A DNA stretch of 64,000 nucleotides from Bacteroidales bacterium (lineage in GTDB: Bacteria; Bacteroidota; Bacteroidia; Bacteroidales; UBA932). The stretch is taken from positions 117,584-181,583 of the forward strand of contig JAGCJX010000015.1 in NCBI GenBank assembly GCA_017647795.1, written 5' to 3'. The notes beneath the pieces were generated by a model. The model was not told where the DNA came from. It ran no database searches and saw only the letters and a program-made list of their open reading frames with translations. The first letter of the stretch is position 1; each line of letters begins with the position of its first letter. Below are positions 34,807 through 44,417 of this stretch, piece after piece. Made by a program: the position numbers and the translations under genes.

Positions 34807-36687
34807 CTATTCGGCAGCTTCCCAACCCGGGTTTTGCTCGATGACAGCAATGTTCGGGTTAGATTCGTTTTTATCAATATAAGTATTGATTACGTCTGTA
34901 CAAATCGGAGCCAAGTAGTGTTTTTCAGCAGCGACTACGTCACGGTTAGCAACGTTGGTGGGCAAGTAGAAACCTACCATGTCAGCGTGGTTAGTACCGT
35001 CGAAGGTTACTACAGTACCATCCAATTTTTGAACAGATACTTTGCCAATGTTAGCTTCAGTAAGTTTGTCAAATTTGGTGGTAATGCCGTCCAAGTTGGT
35101 CTTGGTCAAGTCAACCCAGGCACCCAACAACAAGTCAGCATTCTCTGAACCATCCATGTAGTTCAATTTATGCCAACGACGCAAGTCGAGGAGACGGTAG
35201 TTTTCGAATACGAATTCCATACGACGTTCACGACGGATTTCCCACATCAAAGCAGAAACGTCAGCATCACGTGCAGGGTCATTCGGCAATGCGTTAATGT
35301 TCAAAGCAGCGGTTTTTTGAACGCCTTTTGCAATTGCAGTTTCGTCCAAGGGACGGTTGCGGATTGCGTTGATAGAAGCATCGAGGTCAGCTTGTGAAAC
35401 AGCAGCTCCACCATAGTTTTCTGCCAAGATAGCTTTTGCTTCGACCCAGTTCAACACAACTTCAGCAAGACGCAAGCAAGGATAACCGTTGGTGTTGGTG
35501 TTGCTACCATATTGTGCGGGGTAAGCGCCACCGTAGTAAGTTACACCTACGCGGTCGATGAATTTGCAAGTGTACAACAAGGTTGCTGAAGAAGCATTTG
35601 CTTCGTGCCAGAAAGAGGCTTCGAAACGAGGGTCGCGGTCAACTACCAAGTGAGACAAATCGAAGTTTTCGTCACCGTTTTCGTTCCAAGTTTTACCGTT
35701 GTTAGAGATGAAAGATTTGATCAACGCGAGGTTAGCTGCGGGACCTTGGCTTTCAGTCAAGTTTGAGTAAGAAGCAATACAGTGGCGAACTGCCAAAGCG
35801 TCGCTGTACTCACGGTACATAATCACCTCACCACCCGGGTTAGAGAATGATCCGAACAATGAACGGAAGTCAACAGTAAAGCTGTAGTTACCTGAATCCA
35901 TAACTAATTTAGCAGCAGCTTCTGCTTGTGCCAAGTATTTAGCAGCACGTTCAGCATCACCTACATTGTGGTAAGTATACCAGCTACCTTCGAACAACAT
36001 TGCGCGAGAAATCATCGCAGCAGCCATGTAACGGTTTACGTAGCTAGCACCGTCGTTCAAACGGATGTTATTCAAAGCGAACTCGAAGTCTTCGTATACT
36101 TTATCCATGACCAAAGTACGGGGATCACGAGGTTTGTATTGGCCTTCGATGTCGGTATCAGAAACCACTTTGTCATAGTAAGGAACGTCACCGAAAGATT
36201 GAACGAGGCTAGCATATTCGAAACCACGGAAGAAACGGGCAATACCCATCCAGTGGTTGTATGCTTCGTCAGCCAAGTAACCGTTCGCTTTCATTTGGTC
36301 CAAACGGTCGATCAAGGTGTTCCATTTACGAACCCATGCAAAGTTCCAGGGAGCTGCACCGGTTTGAGTCAACCAGTACACACCTTCGGCACGGTACCAG
36401 TTATCAGCCGGAACTGATGCCTGGAAGGAGGTTTGTTTGTTGGCTTGAGTCATGTCATCATTGAAGTTAGCTCCACGGTAAGGAGTGAAGGCTGTACCCC
36501 AAGATGTGTTGTAGCCATTGAAATAGTTTGCGTATGCACCGTTCACGAACAAACGAACATTTGATTCATTTGTCCAGTAGTTGGTGTTGTCCATCGCTGA
36601 TTTTTGCGGACGATCCAAGAAACCGGTGCAAGAACCAGCCAACATCAATACGGCCAGTGATGCAATTGTTAAAAAGTATTTTTTCAT
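34807..36687 (-). CDS. SusD/RagB-family nutrient-binding lipoprotein
   Basis: Surface lipoprotein of 626 residues. Signal and lipobox LAGSC with Cys20. N-terminal TGFLDRPQKSAMDNTNYWTNESNVRLFVNGAYANYF (about 21-56) is typical of SusD, as are GIARFFRGFEYASLVQSFGDVPYYD and the C-terminal RRERRMEFVFENYRLLDLRRW. SusD proteins cap the SusC channel and bind glycans or, in the RagB branch, peptides. The gene follows susC by 14 bases. Leucine is largely TTG and codon bias is strong, suggesting heavy expression. The ligand cannot be read from the sequence; the neighbouring S9 peptidase hints at peptides. Confidence 0.95.
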   Translation of the reverse strand: MKKYFLTIASLAVLMLAGSCTGFLDRPQKSAMDNTNYWTNESNVRLFVNGAYANYFNGYNTSWGTAFTPYRGANFNDDMTQANKQTSFQASVPADNWYRAEGVYWLTQTGAAPWNFAWVRKWNTLIDRLDQMKANGYLADEAYNHWMGIARFFRGFEYASLVQSFGDVPYYDKVVSDTDIEGQYKPRDPRTLVMDKVYEDFEFALNNIRLNDGASYVNRYMAAAMISRAMLFEGSWYTYHNVGDAERAAKYLAQAEAAAKLVMDSGNYSFTVDFRSLFGSFSNPGGEVIMYREYSDALAVRHCIASYSNLTESQGPAANLALIKSFISNNGKTWNENGDENFDLSHLVVDRDPRFEASFWHEANASSATLLYTCKFIDRVGVTYYGGAYPAQYGSNTNTNGYPCLRLAEVVLNWVEAKAILAENYGGAAVSQADLDASINAIRNRPLDETAIAKGVQKTAALNINALPNDPARDADVSALMWEIRRERRMEFVFENYRLLDLRRWHKLNYMDGSENADLLLGAWVDLTKTNLDGITTKFDKLTEANIGKVSVQKLDGTVVTFDGTNHADMVGFYLPTNVANRDVVAAEKHYLAPICTDVINTYIDKNESNPNIAVIEQNPGWEAAE

Positions 36688-36701
36688 ATCCGTGTTATCC
36701 G

Positions 36702-39700
36702 TTAGAAGTTAATTTGGAGACCGAAGGAAGCAGTTTTGAAGGCGGGAGTACCTACACCGACACGACCTGAGTTGTAGTTAGAAGTGTTCAACATAGAGTA
36801 ACCAGCGATTGCTTCAGGATCGATAGGAAGACCGTTGAGTTTGTCGAAGGTCAAGAAGTTTTCCAAAGCAACATACACGCGTACTTTGTTCAACAAGACT
36901 TTCTTGGTCAATTTTTCCGGCAAAGTATAACCGAAAGTTAAGTTTTTCAGACGCAAGTAAGACATATCCAACAAGTAACGAGATTGAACTTGCATGTTGT
37001 TGATGTCTGCAGAAGCACCGTTGTTGTATGCGCGAGGCCAGAATGCATCCTCGTTCACACCTTCAATCCAGAAGTCACCAGCGATAGCTTGCGGCATAGC
37101 ACCGTCAGAAGAGTTCCAACCTGCTTGGTTCATCGGAGATTGACCCCACATTTCACGTTTACCAACACCTTGGAAGAATACGGAGAAGTCGAAACCTTTC
37201 CATGCCAAAGCAAGGCGGAGGCTGTATTCGTAACGAGGAGTAGTGTTACCAATCACCTTCAAGTCACCGTGATTATCAATGGTTTGTTTACCATTGTCGA
37301 TCTTGCCGTCACCGTTCAAGTCTTTGAACTTCACGTCACCAGCACCGAATTTGAATGATGATGAGTTTTGCAAGAAACCTTGGGTCACACCGTCTTTGGT
37401 TTCATAAACGTCGTAACCGTCTGAAGATTTAATCACTTTGTAGTTACCGTTTTCGTCGTATACGAAGTCATCTTTGGTGTAGAGGCGGTCAGTTTCATAA
37501 CCCCAAATTTCACCGATGGTCTTACCTACGTAGTAGCTAGTGATAGAGTTGGTTGAACCGTAAGCAGTTACTTTGGTCAACGCGTCAGCCAAAGCTGCGT
37601 CAACGGTCAAAGTCAAACCGTTGCTGAATTGGTGACCGTAGTTAACAGCCAATTCCCAACCACGGGTACGGAATGAACCATAGTTACCTTTCGGAGCAGA
37701 AGTACCGAAGGTGTAAGAGATACCTTCCATCGGAACCAACATGTTGTCGGTGTCGCGTTGGAACCAGTCAAAAGTAACTGACAACGCACCGTCAGCGAAG
37801 AAGCTTGCGTCAACACCAAAGTCGAGGGTTACGATATCTTGCCAAGTAATTGCATCAGATACAGCTGCAGGGGTACCGTAGTAAACGAGTTTCGCACCGC
37901 TCATAACCCAAGCCAATTCGCTGCGGCTCATGGTCGGAACGTACAAGTTTGAAGGAACGGTTTGGTCACCGATAGAACCCCAGCTAGCGCGGAGTTTCAA
38001 TGCGCTAACAGCTTGTTTAGCAAATTCCATCCAAGGTTCTTCCATTACACGCCAAGCAGCTGAGAAGGAAGGATACCAACGCCATTGCAAGTTGGTCGGG
38101 AACTTAGATGAACCGTCGTAACGGATGTTAGCTTCGAGCAAATAACGGTCTTTCAAGCTGTAGTTAACACGACCGAAGAAACCGAGTTGAGATTCCCAAG
38201 ACTCGCTACCACCTGAAGTTTGGGTACCGTTAGCCAAGGTGAATTGAGGATTGTTGATGTCAATCAAGTTGGTGATTTGTGACCAGCTGTAAGCATAGTC
38301 ATATTTCACAGCATTCATACCAACCAAGAAGTGGAGGTGGTGGGTATCTTGAATGTTCAAATCGTAGTTTGAAGTCAAGTTCAAAGTTGAACGAGCTGCA
38401 TCACTTGCACTGCGGTATACGTGGTCCGGGTTAGAACCGTTAGAAGTATATTGGTAGCAGTTCAACATGAATGCGTCTACGGTTGCAGGCATACCGTTGT
38501 ATTGAGACCATTCGTTGGTTGCTTGAGCGCGTGATCCATCAGCATTGTATTTTGCTACAGGTGCTCCCCAAGTGTCACCACCGGTGAAACGGGTACCCGG
38601 AGTAAAGGATACAAATTCGTTGTTAGAGAAGGTGTAGTCCAAATCAATGGTCCAGTCTTTCAACGGAGTGATGGTCAAACCTGCGTTTGCACTGGTGTAG
38701 TTGGTAGTGCGGGTAGCAGTGTTAGCTGCAGCAGATTCGCAAGTAAAGTTACGCAACGGGTTGCCGTTTTCGTCAGTAGTAGTCAACGGGAAGGTAGGTC
38801 CCCAACGATAGAGGTAGTACCAAATATCGGCAGAAGTTGAGCTCGTAGCGTAAGCATAACGTTTTTGGCTTCTTGAATAAATCAAACCAGCGTGCAAATC
38901 CAAGTATTGGTTGATTTTGCTGTTGATACGAGCAGATGCATTCCAACGACGATAGTCATCGTGTTCAGCAGTCTTCATCATACCACTTTGATCCAAGTAA
39001 CCAACAGACATATTATAAGTAGTGTTACCTGCGCGTCCGTTCACTGAAATATTGTGAGTTTGGGTGGGAGCCCATTCACGAACTACATAGTCATACGGGT
39101 TGTAGGTACGAACACCAATCTTTTGGTTTTGGTTACCCGGGTGAGCATACCAGTCACGGCCATACACCATCGGAGCGTAAGGATCCAAGGTTTCACCGTA
39201 TTTTTCTTTCCATGCAACAGCTGCGTTGTAACCGTCACGGTCGATCAACCAGAATGCACCAACGGGAGTCATGGTACCAACACGTTCCGCTGCTTCAACA
39301 GTGTAACGCAATGCATCAACATCACCCATTTCGTATTCTTTAGCCATGTTTTGGAAAGCAACGTTTCCTGAGTATTGTACGTCTACGCGGTCAACATTAG
39401 CACCTTTCTTAGAGGTCAACAAGATAACACCGAAAGCAGCCTTAGCACCGTAGATAGAAGCAGAAGCAGCATCTTTCAAAACGGTAACAGACTCAATGTC
39501 GTTCGGGTTCACCAAGTTGATGGAAGGAATTTCCACGTTGTCCAACAAGATCAGGGGAGAGGATGAACCTTCGATGGAACCGATGGTACCACGGATACGC
39601 ATCACAGGGTCAGAACCAACTTCCGCAGTCGGAACAACAACGCTCAAACCGGGAGCAGTACCTTGCAAACCACGACCAACGTCAGCGATCGGACGTGCAA

Positions 39701-40118
39701 CCAAAGCTTCTTCCACGTTAACGGAAGTAACTGCACCGGAAAGGTTTTCTTTCTTTTGGGTACCGAAACCTACGACAACAGCATCTGCCAACATCGTAGC
39801 ATCTTCCACCAAAATTACATCAACAACGGCACGGCCGTTGATTTCGACGATTTGATCTCTAAATCCCATGAAAGAGAAGACCAAACGTCCATTTGCAGGA
39901 GCAGAAATGGAATAAGAACCATTTTCATCGGCCATTGTACCGACTTGGGTTCCTTCCACCAGAACATAGGCACCGACAACCGGCTCTCCTGCACCGTCAA
40001 TAACGGTACCCTTAACGGTAATGTTCTGTGCTGAGATGGTTCCAACTGCTAACAGCAGGGAACAGAGAACAAGCATTGCGCTGCGCAATGACTTTCTCAT
40101 TCTTTCTGAAGTGAACAT
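36702..40118 (-). CDS. SusC/RagA-family TonB-dependent transporter
   Basis: Outer membrane importer of 1138 residues. Order: signal peptide ending SAQN, a carboxypeptidase-regulatory-like domain (VKGTVIDGAGEPVVGAYVLVEGT, about 28-50), the plug with VVVGFGTQKKENLSGAVTSV, then IASIYGAKAAFGVILLTSKKG-type text (DAASASIYGAKAA), and a large barrel ending GLQINF. The Carboxypep-reg domain plus plug marks SusC. The ATG at 40116-40118 is chosen because it precedes a clean signal peptide; another ATG lies six codons later. No extracytoplasmic sigma or anti-sigma gene is adjacent, and no glycoside hydrolase is in the locus. Confidence 0.95.
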   Translation of the reverse strand: MFTSERMRKSLRSAMLVLCSLLLAVGTISAQNITVKGTVIDGAGEPVVGAYVLVEGTQVGTMADENGSYSISAPANGRLVFSFMGFRDQIVEINGRAVVDVILVEDATMLADAVVVGFGTQKKENLSGAVTSVNVEEALVARPIADVGRGLQGTAPGLSVVVPTAEVGSDPVMRIRGTIGSIEGSSSPLILLDNVEIPSINLVNPNDIESVTVLKDAASASIYGAKAAFGVILLTSKKGANVDRVDVQYSGNVAFQNMAKEYEMGDVDALRYTVEAAERVGTMTPVGAFWLIDRDGYNAAVAWKEKYGETLDPYAPMVYGRDWYAHPGNQNQKIGVRTYNPYDYVVREWAPTQTHNISVNGRAGNTTYNMSVGYLDQSGMMKTAEHDDYRRWNASARINSKINQYLDLHAGLIYSRSQKRYAYATSSTSADIWYYLYRWGPTFPLTTTDENGNPLRNFTCESAAANTATRTTNYTSANAGLTITPLKDWTIDLDYTFSNNEFVSFTPGTRFTGGDTWGAPVAKYNADGSRAQATNEWSQYNGMPATVDAFMLNCYQYTSNGSNPDHVYRSASDAARSTLNLTSNYDLNIQDTHHLHFLVGMNAVKYDYAYSWSQITNLIDINNPQFTLANGTQTSGGSESWESQLGFFGRVNYSLKDRYLLEANIRYDGSSKFPTNLQWRWYPSFSAAWRVMEEPWMEFAKQAVSALKLRASWGSIGDQTVPSNLYVPTMSRSELAWVMSGAKLVYYGTPAAVSDAITWQDIVTLDFGVDASFFADGALSVTFDWFQRDTDNMLVPMEGISYTFGTSAPKGNYGSFRTRGWELAVNYGHQFSNGLTLTVDAALADALTKVTAYGSTNSITSYYVGKTIGEIWGYETDRLYTKDDFVYDENGNYKVIKSSDGYDVYETKDGVTQGFLQNSSSFKFGAGDVKFKDLNGDGKIDNGKQTIDNHGDLKVIGNTTPRYEYSLRLALAWKGFDFSVFFQGVGKREMWGQSPMNQAGWNSSDGAMPQAIAGDFWIEGVNEDAFWPRAYNNGASADINNMQVQSRYLLDMSYLRLKNLTFGYTLPEKLTKKVLLNKVRVYVALENFLTFDKLNGLPIDPEAIAGYSMLNTSNYNSGRVGVGTPAFKTASFGLQINF

Positions 40119-40222
40119 AAATAAGATTTTAGGTTTATAAAAAAACGTATTACTTTGGTTTTTGAACCGAATAATATCCACGTTTACACGGAATGCAAAT
40201 TTGCAAAATATTTTTCTGAATA

Positions 40223-40705
40223 TCAAAATCCGCGAAGAATATAATACAACAAGAAGATTGAAATTATCAATTTCATTCCTGTACCTAACAAAAAACCAAC
40301 AAATGTGCCCCAGGCTGCACGGAAAGAGTCTTCTGAGGTCTTGCGTTCAATCCACAATTCCGCCAGATAAGCCCCCAAAAAAGAACCCACAATCATCCCC
40401 AATGGAGGGAAAAATGGAATCCCCACAAGCATGCCCACCAACGAAGCACGGGCCGCCGATTTGGATCCTCCGGTCTTGCGGGTGTAATATGCCGGAATCA
40501 CATAATCCAAGATGGTCGCCGCTACCACGACGAACAACCAGATCCACATCCCGGTTGCCGACATCATTGTAGGATCATTGCCCCAAAAATACAAGAGAAC
40601 CAGTCCGACATAACTCAACGGAGGACCGGGCAACACCGGAAGAAAACAACCCAAAAGTCCGATCACCCCCATCAGCAGGGCAACCACATCAATCAAGACA
40701 TCCAT
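40223..40705 (-). CDS. DUF456 membrane protein
   Basis: Hydrophobic protein of 160 residues matching DUF456: it starts with VVALLMGVIGLLGCFLPVLPGPPLSYVGLVLLYF (about 7-40), has DYVIPAYYTRKTGGSKSAA in the middle and GLVGSFLGAYLAEL-like text (MIVGSFLGAYLAEL) later. Four to five membrane segments are likely; the function is unknown. TACCTTTG (minus, 40736-40729) about 20 bases upstream is a likely -7 box. It is divergent from the Xaa-Pro peptidase gene and 105 bases before susC on the same strand. Confidence 0.85.
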   Translation of the reverse strand: MDVLIDVVALLMGVIGLLGCFLPVLPGPPLSYVGLVLLYFWGNDPTMMSATGMWIWLFVVVAATILDYVIPAYYTRKTGGSKSAARASLVGMLVGIPFFPPLGMIVGSFLGAYLAELWIERKTSEDSFRAAWGTFVGFLLGTGMKLIISIFLLYYILRGF

Positions 40706-40785
40706 AAAAGTTTGTGTTTAAGCTTATACAAAGGTAAGCATTGTTCGGGTTTTTTTTCTATTTTTGCCCAAAACCCTACGATATT

Positions 40786-42180
40786 ATGTTTGCAAAAGAA
40801 ATTTATCAGAACCGGCGCGCCCGGTTGGTTGAACAAATGGATAAAGGCATTCTACTCTTCCTCGGAAACAGCGAAGCCCCCCTCAACTACGTAAGCAACT
40901 GCTATAAATTCCGCCAAGACAGCTCCTTCCTGTACTTCTTCGGTTTGCAGGATCCTGATTTTGCCGCCATCATCGACGTGGAAAGTGGTGAAGAAATCCT
41001 CTTCGGCAACGACGTGGACATGGACGACATCATCTGGATGGGTCCCCAACCCTTCGTCAACGAAAAAGCCGCTTCGGTCGGTGTCAGCAAGAGTGCTCCC
41101 TTGAAAGAACTGGACAACTACTTGGCAAAAGCACTGCAACAAGGACGTAAGATCCACTATTTGCCGCCCTACCGCAACCACAACAAAATCCAATTGAACC
41201 GCTGGTTGAACATCCCCTTTGATGCCTTGAAACAAAATGCATCCGAAGCATTCATCAAAGCCGTTGTCAAACTGCGTCTGATCAAGGAAGATTGTGAAAT
41301 TCAAGAAATCGAACAAGCTTGTAACCTGGGATATGCCATGCACATGACCGCCATGAAAATGGCCCGCTTGGGCATGATTGAACAACAATTGGTCGGCATG
41401 ATGGAAGGCATCTGTGCAGCCGAAGGACACTTCCCCTCCTTCCCGATCATCCTCTCCCAAAACGGAGAAACCCTGCACAACCACATGCACCACCAAGTCC
41501 TCACCGACGGTCGCCTGCTGGTCATCGATGCCGGTGCTGAAATCAACTCCTGCTACGCATCCGACTTTACCCGAACCCTTCCTTCTTCCGGAAAATTCAA
41601 CCAACGCCAACGCGAGATCTACGAAATTGTTTCCAAAGCCAACGACTTGGGTATCGCCTTGTCAAAACCGGGCATTACCTACACCCAAGTTCACTTGAGC
41701 GTAGCCCGCTTGCTCACCGAAGGTCTCAAGAATCTGGGCTTGATGAAAGGTGACGTGGACGAAGCCGTAGCCGCTGGTGCACACGCCCTGTTCATGCCGC
41801 ACGGCTTGGGTCACCACATGGGTCTGGACGTACACGACATGGAGGATTTGGGTGAAAACTATGTGGGTTACGACGACACCTACAAACGCTCAACCCAATT
41901 TGGCCTCGCCTCCTTGCGCATGGGTAAGATGCTGGAAAAGGGACATGTGGTAACCGTAGAACCGGGTATCTACTTCATCCCTGCCCTCATCGAGCAATGG
42001 AAAGAAGAAGGCACCAACGCAGAATTCATCAACTTTGACCGTTTGGAAGCCTATTACGATTTCGGAGGCATCCGCATCGAAGACGACATTCTGTTGACCG
42101 AAGACGGCTGCCGCCTGTTGGGAAGCGAACGATTGCCTAACACTCCGGAAGCTGTAGAAGAGGCGATGCGACACGAATAA
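40786..42180 (+). CDS. Xaa-Pro aminopeptidase (M24B)
   Basis: Cytoplasmic metallopeptidase of 464 residues that removes an N-terminal residue before proline. N-terminal creatinase-like domain (LNYVSNCYKFRQDSSFLYFFGL), then the pita-bread domain. Metal ligands: Asp in VIDAGAEINSCYASDFTRTLP, His in HGLGHHMGLDVHD, Glu in VEPGIYF and IRIEDDIL. The ATG at 40786 is used because the longer frame adds 15 residues of no similarity. TATTTTTG at 40759-40766 is a possible -7 box. The last 44 bases overlap lpxK on the opposite strand. Confidence 0.92.
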   Translation: MFAKEIYQNRRARLVEQMDKGILLFLGNSEAPLNYVSNCYKFRQDSSFLYFFGLQDPDFAAIIDVESGEEILFGNDVDMDDIIWMGPQPFVNEKAASVGVSKSAPLKELDNYLAKALQQGRKIHYLPPYRNHNKIQLNRWLNIPFDALKQNASEAFIKAVVKLRLIKEDCEIQEIEQACNLGYAMHMTAMKMARLGMIEQQLVGMMEGICAAEGHFPSFPIILSQNGETLHNHMHHQVLTDGRLLVIDAGAEINSCYASDFTRTLPSSGKFNQRQREIYEIVSKANDLGIALSKPGITYTQVHLSVARLLTEGLKNLGLMKGDVDEAVAAGAHALFMPHGLGHHMGLDVHDMEDLGENYVGYDDTYKRSTQFGLASLRMGKMLEKGHVVTVEPGIYFIPALIEQWKEEGTNAEFINFDRLEAYYDFGGIRIEDDILLTEDGCRLLGSERLPNTPEAVEEAMRHE

Positions 42181-43189
42181 AATCCGCCTCGCTAAAAGGA
42201 GCAATGATTTCCGCTTCAATCGGAATATAAAACAGACGCTCCTGCAACGATTTGGGGACGTCCGACCAGCGAATGCGTCGGGCGTCTTTTTCTGTTGTCA
42301 ATACAACCGCAGTCGGCGACTTTGCCACCCAGCGTTCCAGACTCCGCCACTGCGACGGGGTAAAGTCATGGTGATCCGAAAACTGACGGTGTCCCACCAA
42401 CTGGTAATGGGAACGCACGTGCGTCACCAACGGACGATCGTCGGCAATGCCGGTAAACAAGTAGGCCCGGGGCGAATAAACATAACGAAGGTCCGCATTG
42501 GCGGTTCCCGGCTGGGGTTTTCCGTAGGTGAACCGGGAGAAGAACAACGGCTGGTCCTCGGTCAGGCGCAAATCCTTGCGCCATTGTTCGATTTCTTCCG
42601 GAGGAACTTCCGAGCCCGGATATTTGGTAACGACAACCACATCGGCCCGACGGATCTCTCCGGGCAGGTCTCGCAAACGACCCAAAGGCAAGAGGTGATC
42701 CCGATGCAACGGACGGCTATAATTCACCAGCACCACCGAACATTGTGGAAGCACCGCCCGGTGTTGAAAAGCATCGTCCAGGAGAATCAACTGCGGACGG
42801 ACAGACTCCGGTTCAGCAAGCAGGGTCTCGATGGCCCGACGACGGTCGGCATCCACCACCACCCGGATGTGCGGAAATTTCCGTTTGATTTGCAAAGGTT
42901 CATCCCCAACCGAACGAGCCTCGTCCTCCACCAGAACTTCGCGATATCCCTTGGTCTTGCGTCCATATCCCCGAGAAATCACCGCCAAACGATGGTCCAC
43001 TCCATATTTTCGGATCAGCCATTCGATGTGCGGAGTCTTGCCGGTCCCCCCAACGGTAATGTTCCCCACCGAAATCATAGGGACAGGATAAGACTTGCTC
43101 TTCCAGATTCCCTTATTATAAAAGAGGTGACGCACCTTCAAAGAAAGGTAGTACGGAAACAATAACAGAATATCAGTCAGTGGGGTCAT
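42137..43189 (-). CDS. lpxK: Tetraacyldisaccharide 4'-kinase
   Basis: Inner-membrane kinase of 350 residues that phosphorylates the lipid A precursor at the 4' position. N-terminal membrane helix (LLLFPYYLSLKVRHLFYNKG), P-loop ISVGNITVGGTGKTPH (about 38-53), ISRGYGRKTKGY, and the LpxK motif LLDDAFQHR (about 140). The ATG at 43187-43189 is preferred to a TTG four codons earlier. The organism therefore makes lipid A. The 3' end overlaps the Xaa-Pro peptidase gene by 44 bases. Confidence 0.94.
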   Translation of the reverse strand: MTPLTDILLLFPYYLSLKVRHLFYNKGIWKSKSYPVPMISVGNITVGGTGKTPHIEWLIRKYGVDHRLAVISRGYGRKTKGYREVLVEDEARSVGDEPLQIKRKFPHIRVVVDADRRRAIETLLAEPESVRPQLILLDDAFQHRAVLPQCSVVLVNYSRPLHRDHLLPLGRLRDLPGEIRRADVVVVTKYPGSEVPPEEIEQWRKDLRLTEDQPLFFSRFTYGKPQPGTANADLRYVYSPRAYLFTGIADDRPLVTHVRSHYQLVGHRQFSDHHDFTPSQWRSLERWVAKSPTAVVLTTEKDARRIRWSDVPKSLQERLFYIPIEAEIIAPFSEADFIRVASPLLQLPEC

Positions 43190-43258
43190 AACAAGCAACA
43201 AAGGTAATAATTTTGTGAAGATTCACTATCTTTGCCCGCACTAAAACCTAAACGAATT

Positions 43259-44395
43259 ATGTCCATTACCATTCACCAGGTCAGCCGACGACGGGAGCTG
43301 AAAAAGTTTATCAACTTCCCGAACCAGCTCTACAAAGGTTGCGAGAACTGGGTGCCCGCGATGACAATCGACGAGTTGGCCACCCTGGATCCCAAGAAAA
43401 ACGCGGCCTTCCAACATTGCCGCGCCATCTATTTCCTAGCATACAAAGGACAGAAAATTGTGGGACGCATTGCCGGCATCATCAACGACAAAGCCAACGC
43501 CAGTTGGGGAGAAAACACCGTCCGTTTTGGCTGGTACGACGTCACGGACGACCTCGCAGTCAGCAAAGCCCTGATTCAAGCCGTTGCCGACTGGGGAAGC
43601 GCACAAGGAATGACGGTCATCAAAGGCCCCTTGGGTTTTTCCGACATGGACAAAGAAGGATTGCTGGTTGAAGGATTTGAGAACCTACCTTCCATTACCA
43701 CCCTGTACAACTATCCCTACTACGGAACCCACCTGGAACAACTCGGATTCTGCAAAGATGTGGACTGGACCCAACGCATCATGAAAGTTCCGGACACCGT
43801 CTCGGAACGGACCCAAAGATTCGCAAAGACCATTGGCGAACTGGCCCAAGTCCGCATGCTGAAACCGAACTCCACCCGCGAAGTGAAAAAATACGGCAAA
43901 GGCGTTTTCGATTTGCTGAACCGCAGTTTTCAGGTTCTTTACGAATACTCCTTGCTCAACGACGAACAGATTCAGGCCTACATCAACCAATACATGCCGT
44001 TTATGAACAAAGACTTTGTGGCCATTGTCCTGAACCACGAAGACGAAGTAGTCGGCTTTGCTCTGACCATCCCGTCCCTGTCCAAAGCCATGCAGAAAGC
44101 CAAAGGCAAACTCTTCCCTTTCGGATTCATCCATCTCTTGAAAGGACTGAGACAACGAAAATTGGCAGAACTCCTGATGATCGGTATTGATCCCCGCTAC
44201 CAAAACAAGGGACTGAACGCATTGATTTTTGAGCACCTGCACACCAACTTCATCAGACAGAACGTGGAATGGATGGTTACCAACCCGCAACTGGAAACCA
44301 ACCACCCCTCCCTGAACCTGTTCTCCCGCTTTGACGCCCAACCGTACATGAGAAGACGCTGCTACACAGCACCCTTGTCCAAATTGGCCCGATAA
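43259..44395 (+). CDS. GNAT-like acyltransferase family protein
   Basis: Protein of 378 residues conserved in look among Bacteroidota, where it is annotated as an N-acetyltransferase or hypothetical. The N-terminus has FINFPNQLYKGCENWVP, then FLAYKGQKIVGRIAGIIND, GLLVEGFENLPSITTLYN, and in the C-terminal half LMIGIDPRYQNKGLNALIFEHLH, which looks like the acetyl-CoA-binding motif A of GNAT proteins. Substrate unknown. The ATG at 43259 follows TATCTTTG at 43227-43234 with a leader of about 21 bases. dusB follows 22 bases after the stop. Confidence 0.75.
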   Translation: MSITIHQVSRRRELKKFINFPNQLYKGCENWVPAMTIDELATLDPKKNAAFQHCRAIYFLAYKGQKIVGRIAGIINDKANASWGENTVRFGWYDVTDDLAVSKALIQAVADWGSAQGMTVIKGPLGFSDMDKEGLLVEGFENLPSITTLYNYPYYGTHLEQLGFCKDVDWTQRIMKVPDTVSERTQRFAKTIGELAQVRMLKPNSTREVKKYGKGVFDLLNRSFQVLYEYSLLNDEQIQAYINQYMPFMNKDFVAIVLNHEDEVVGFALTIPSLSKAMQKAKGKLFPFGFIHLLKGLRQRKLAELLMIGIDPRYQNKGLNALIFEHLHTNFIRQNVEWMVTNPQLETNHPSLNLFSRFDAQPYMRRRCYTAPLSKLAR

Positions 44396-44417
44396 CCCCA
44401 AAACCAACCCGACAACC

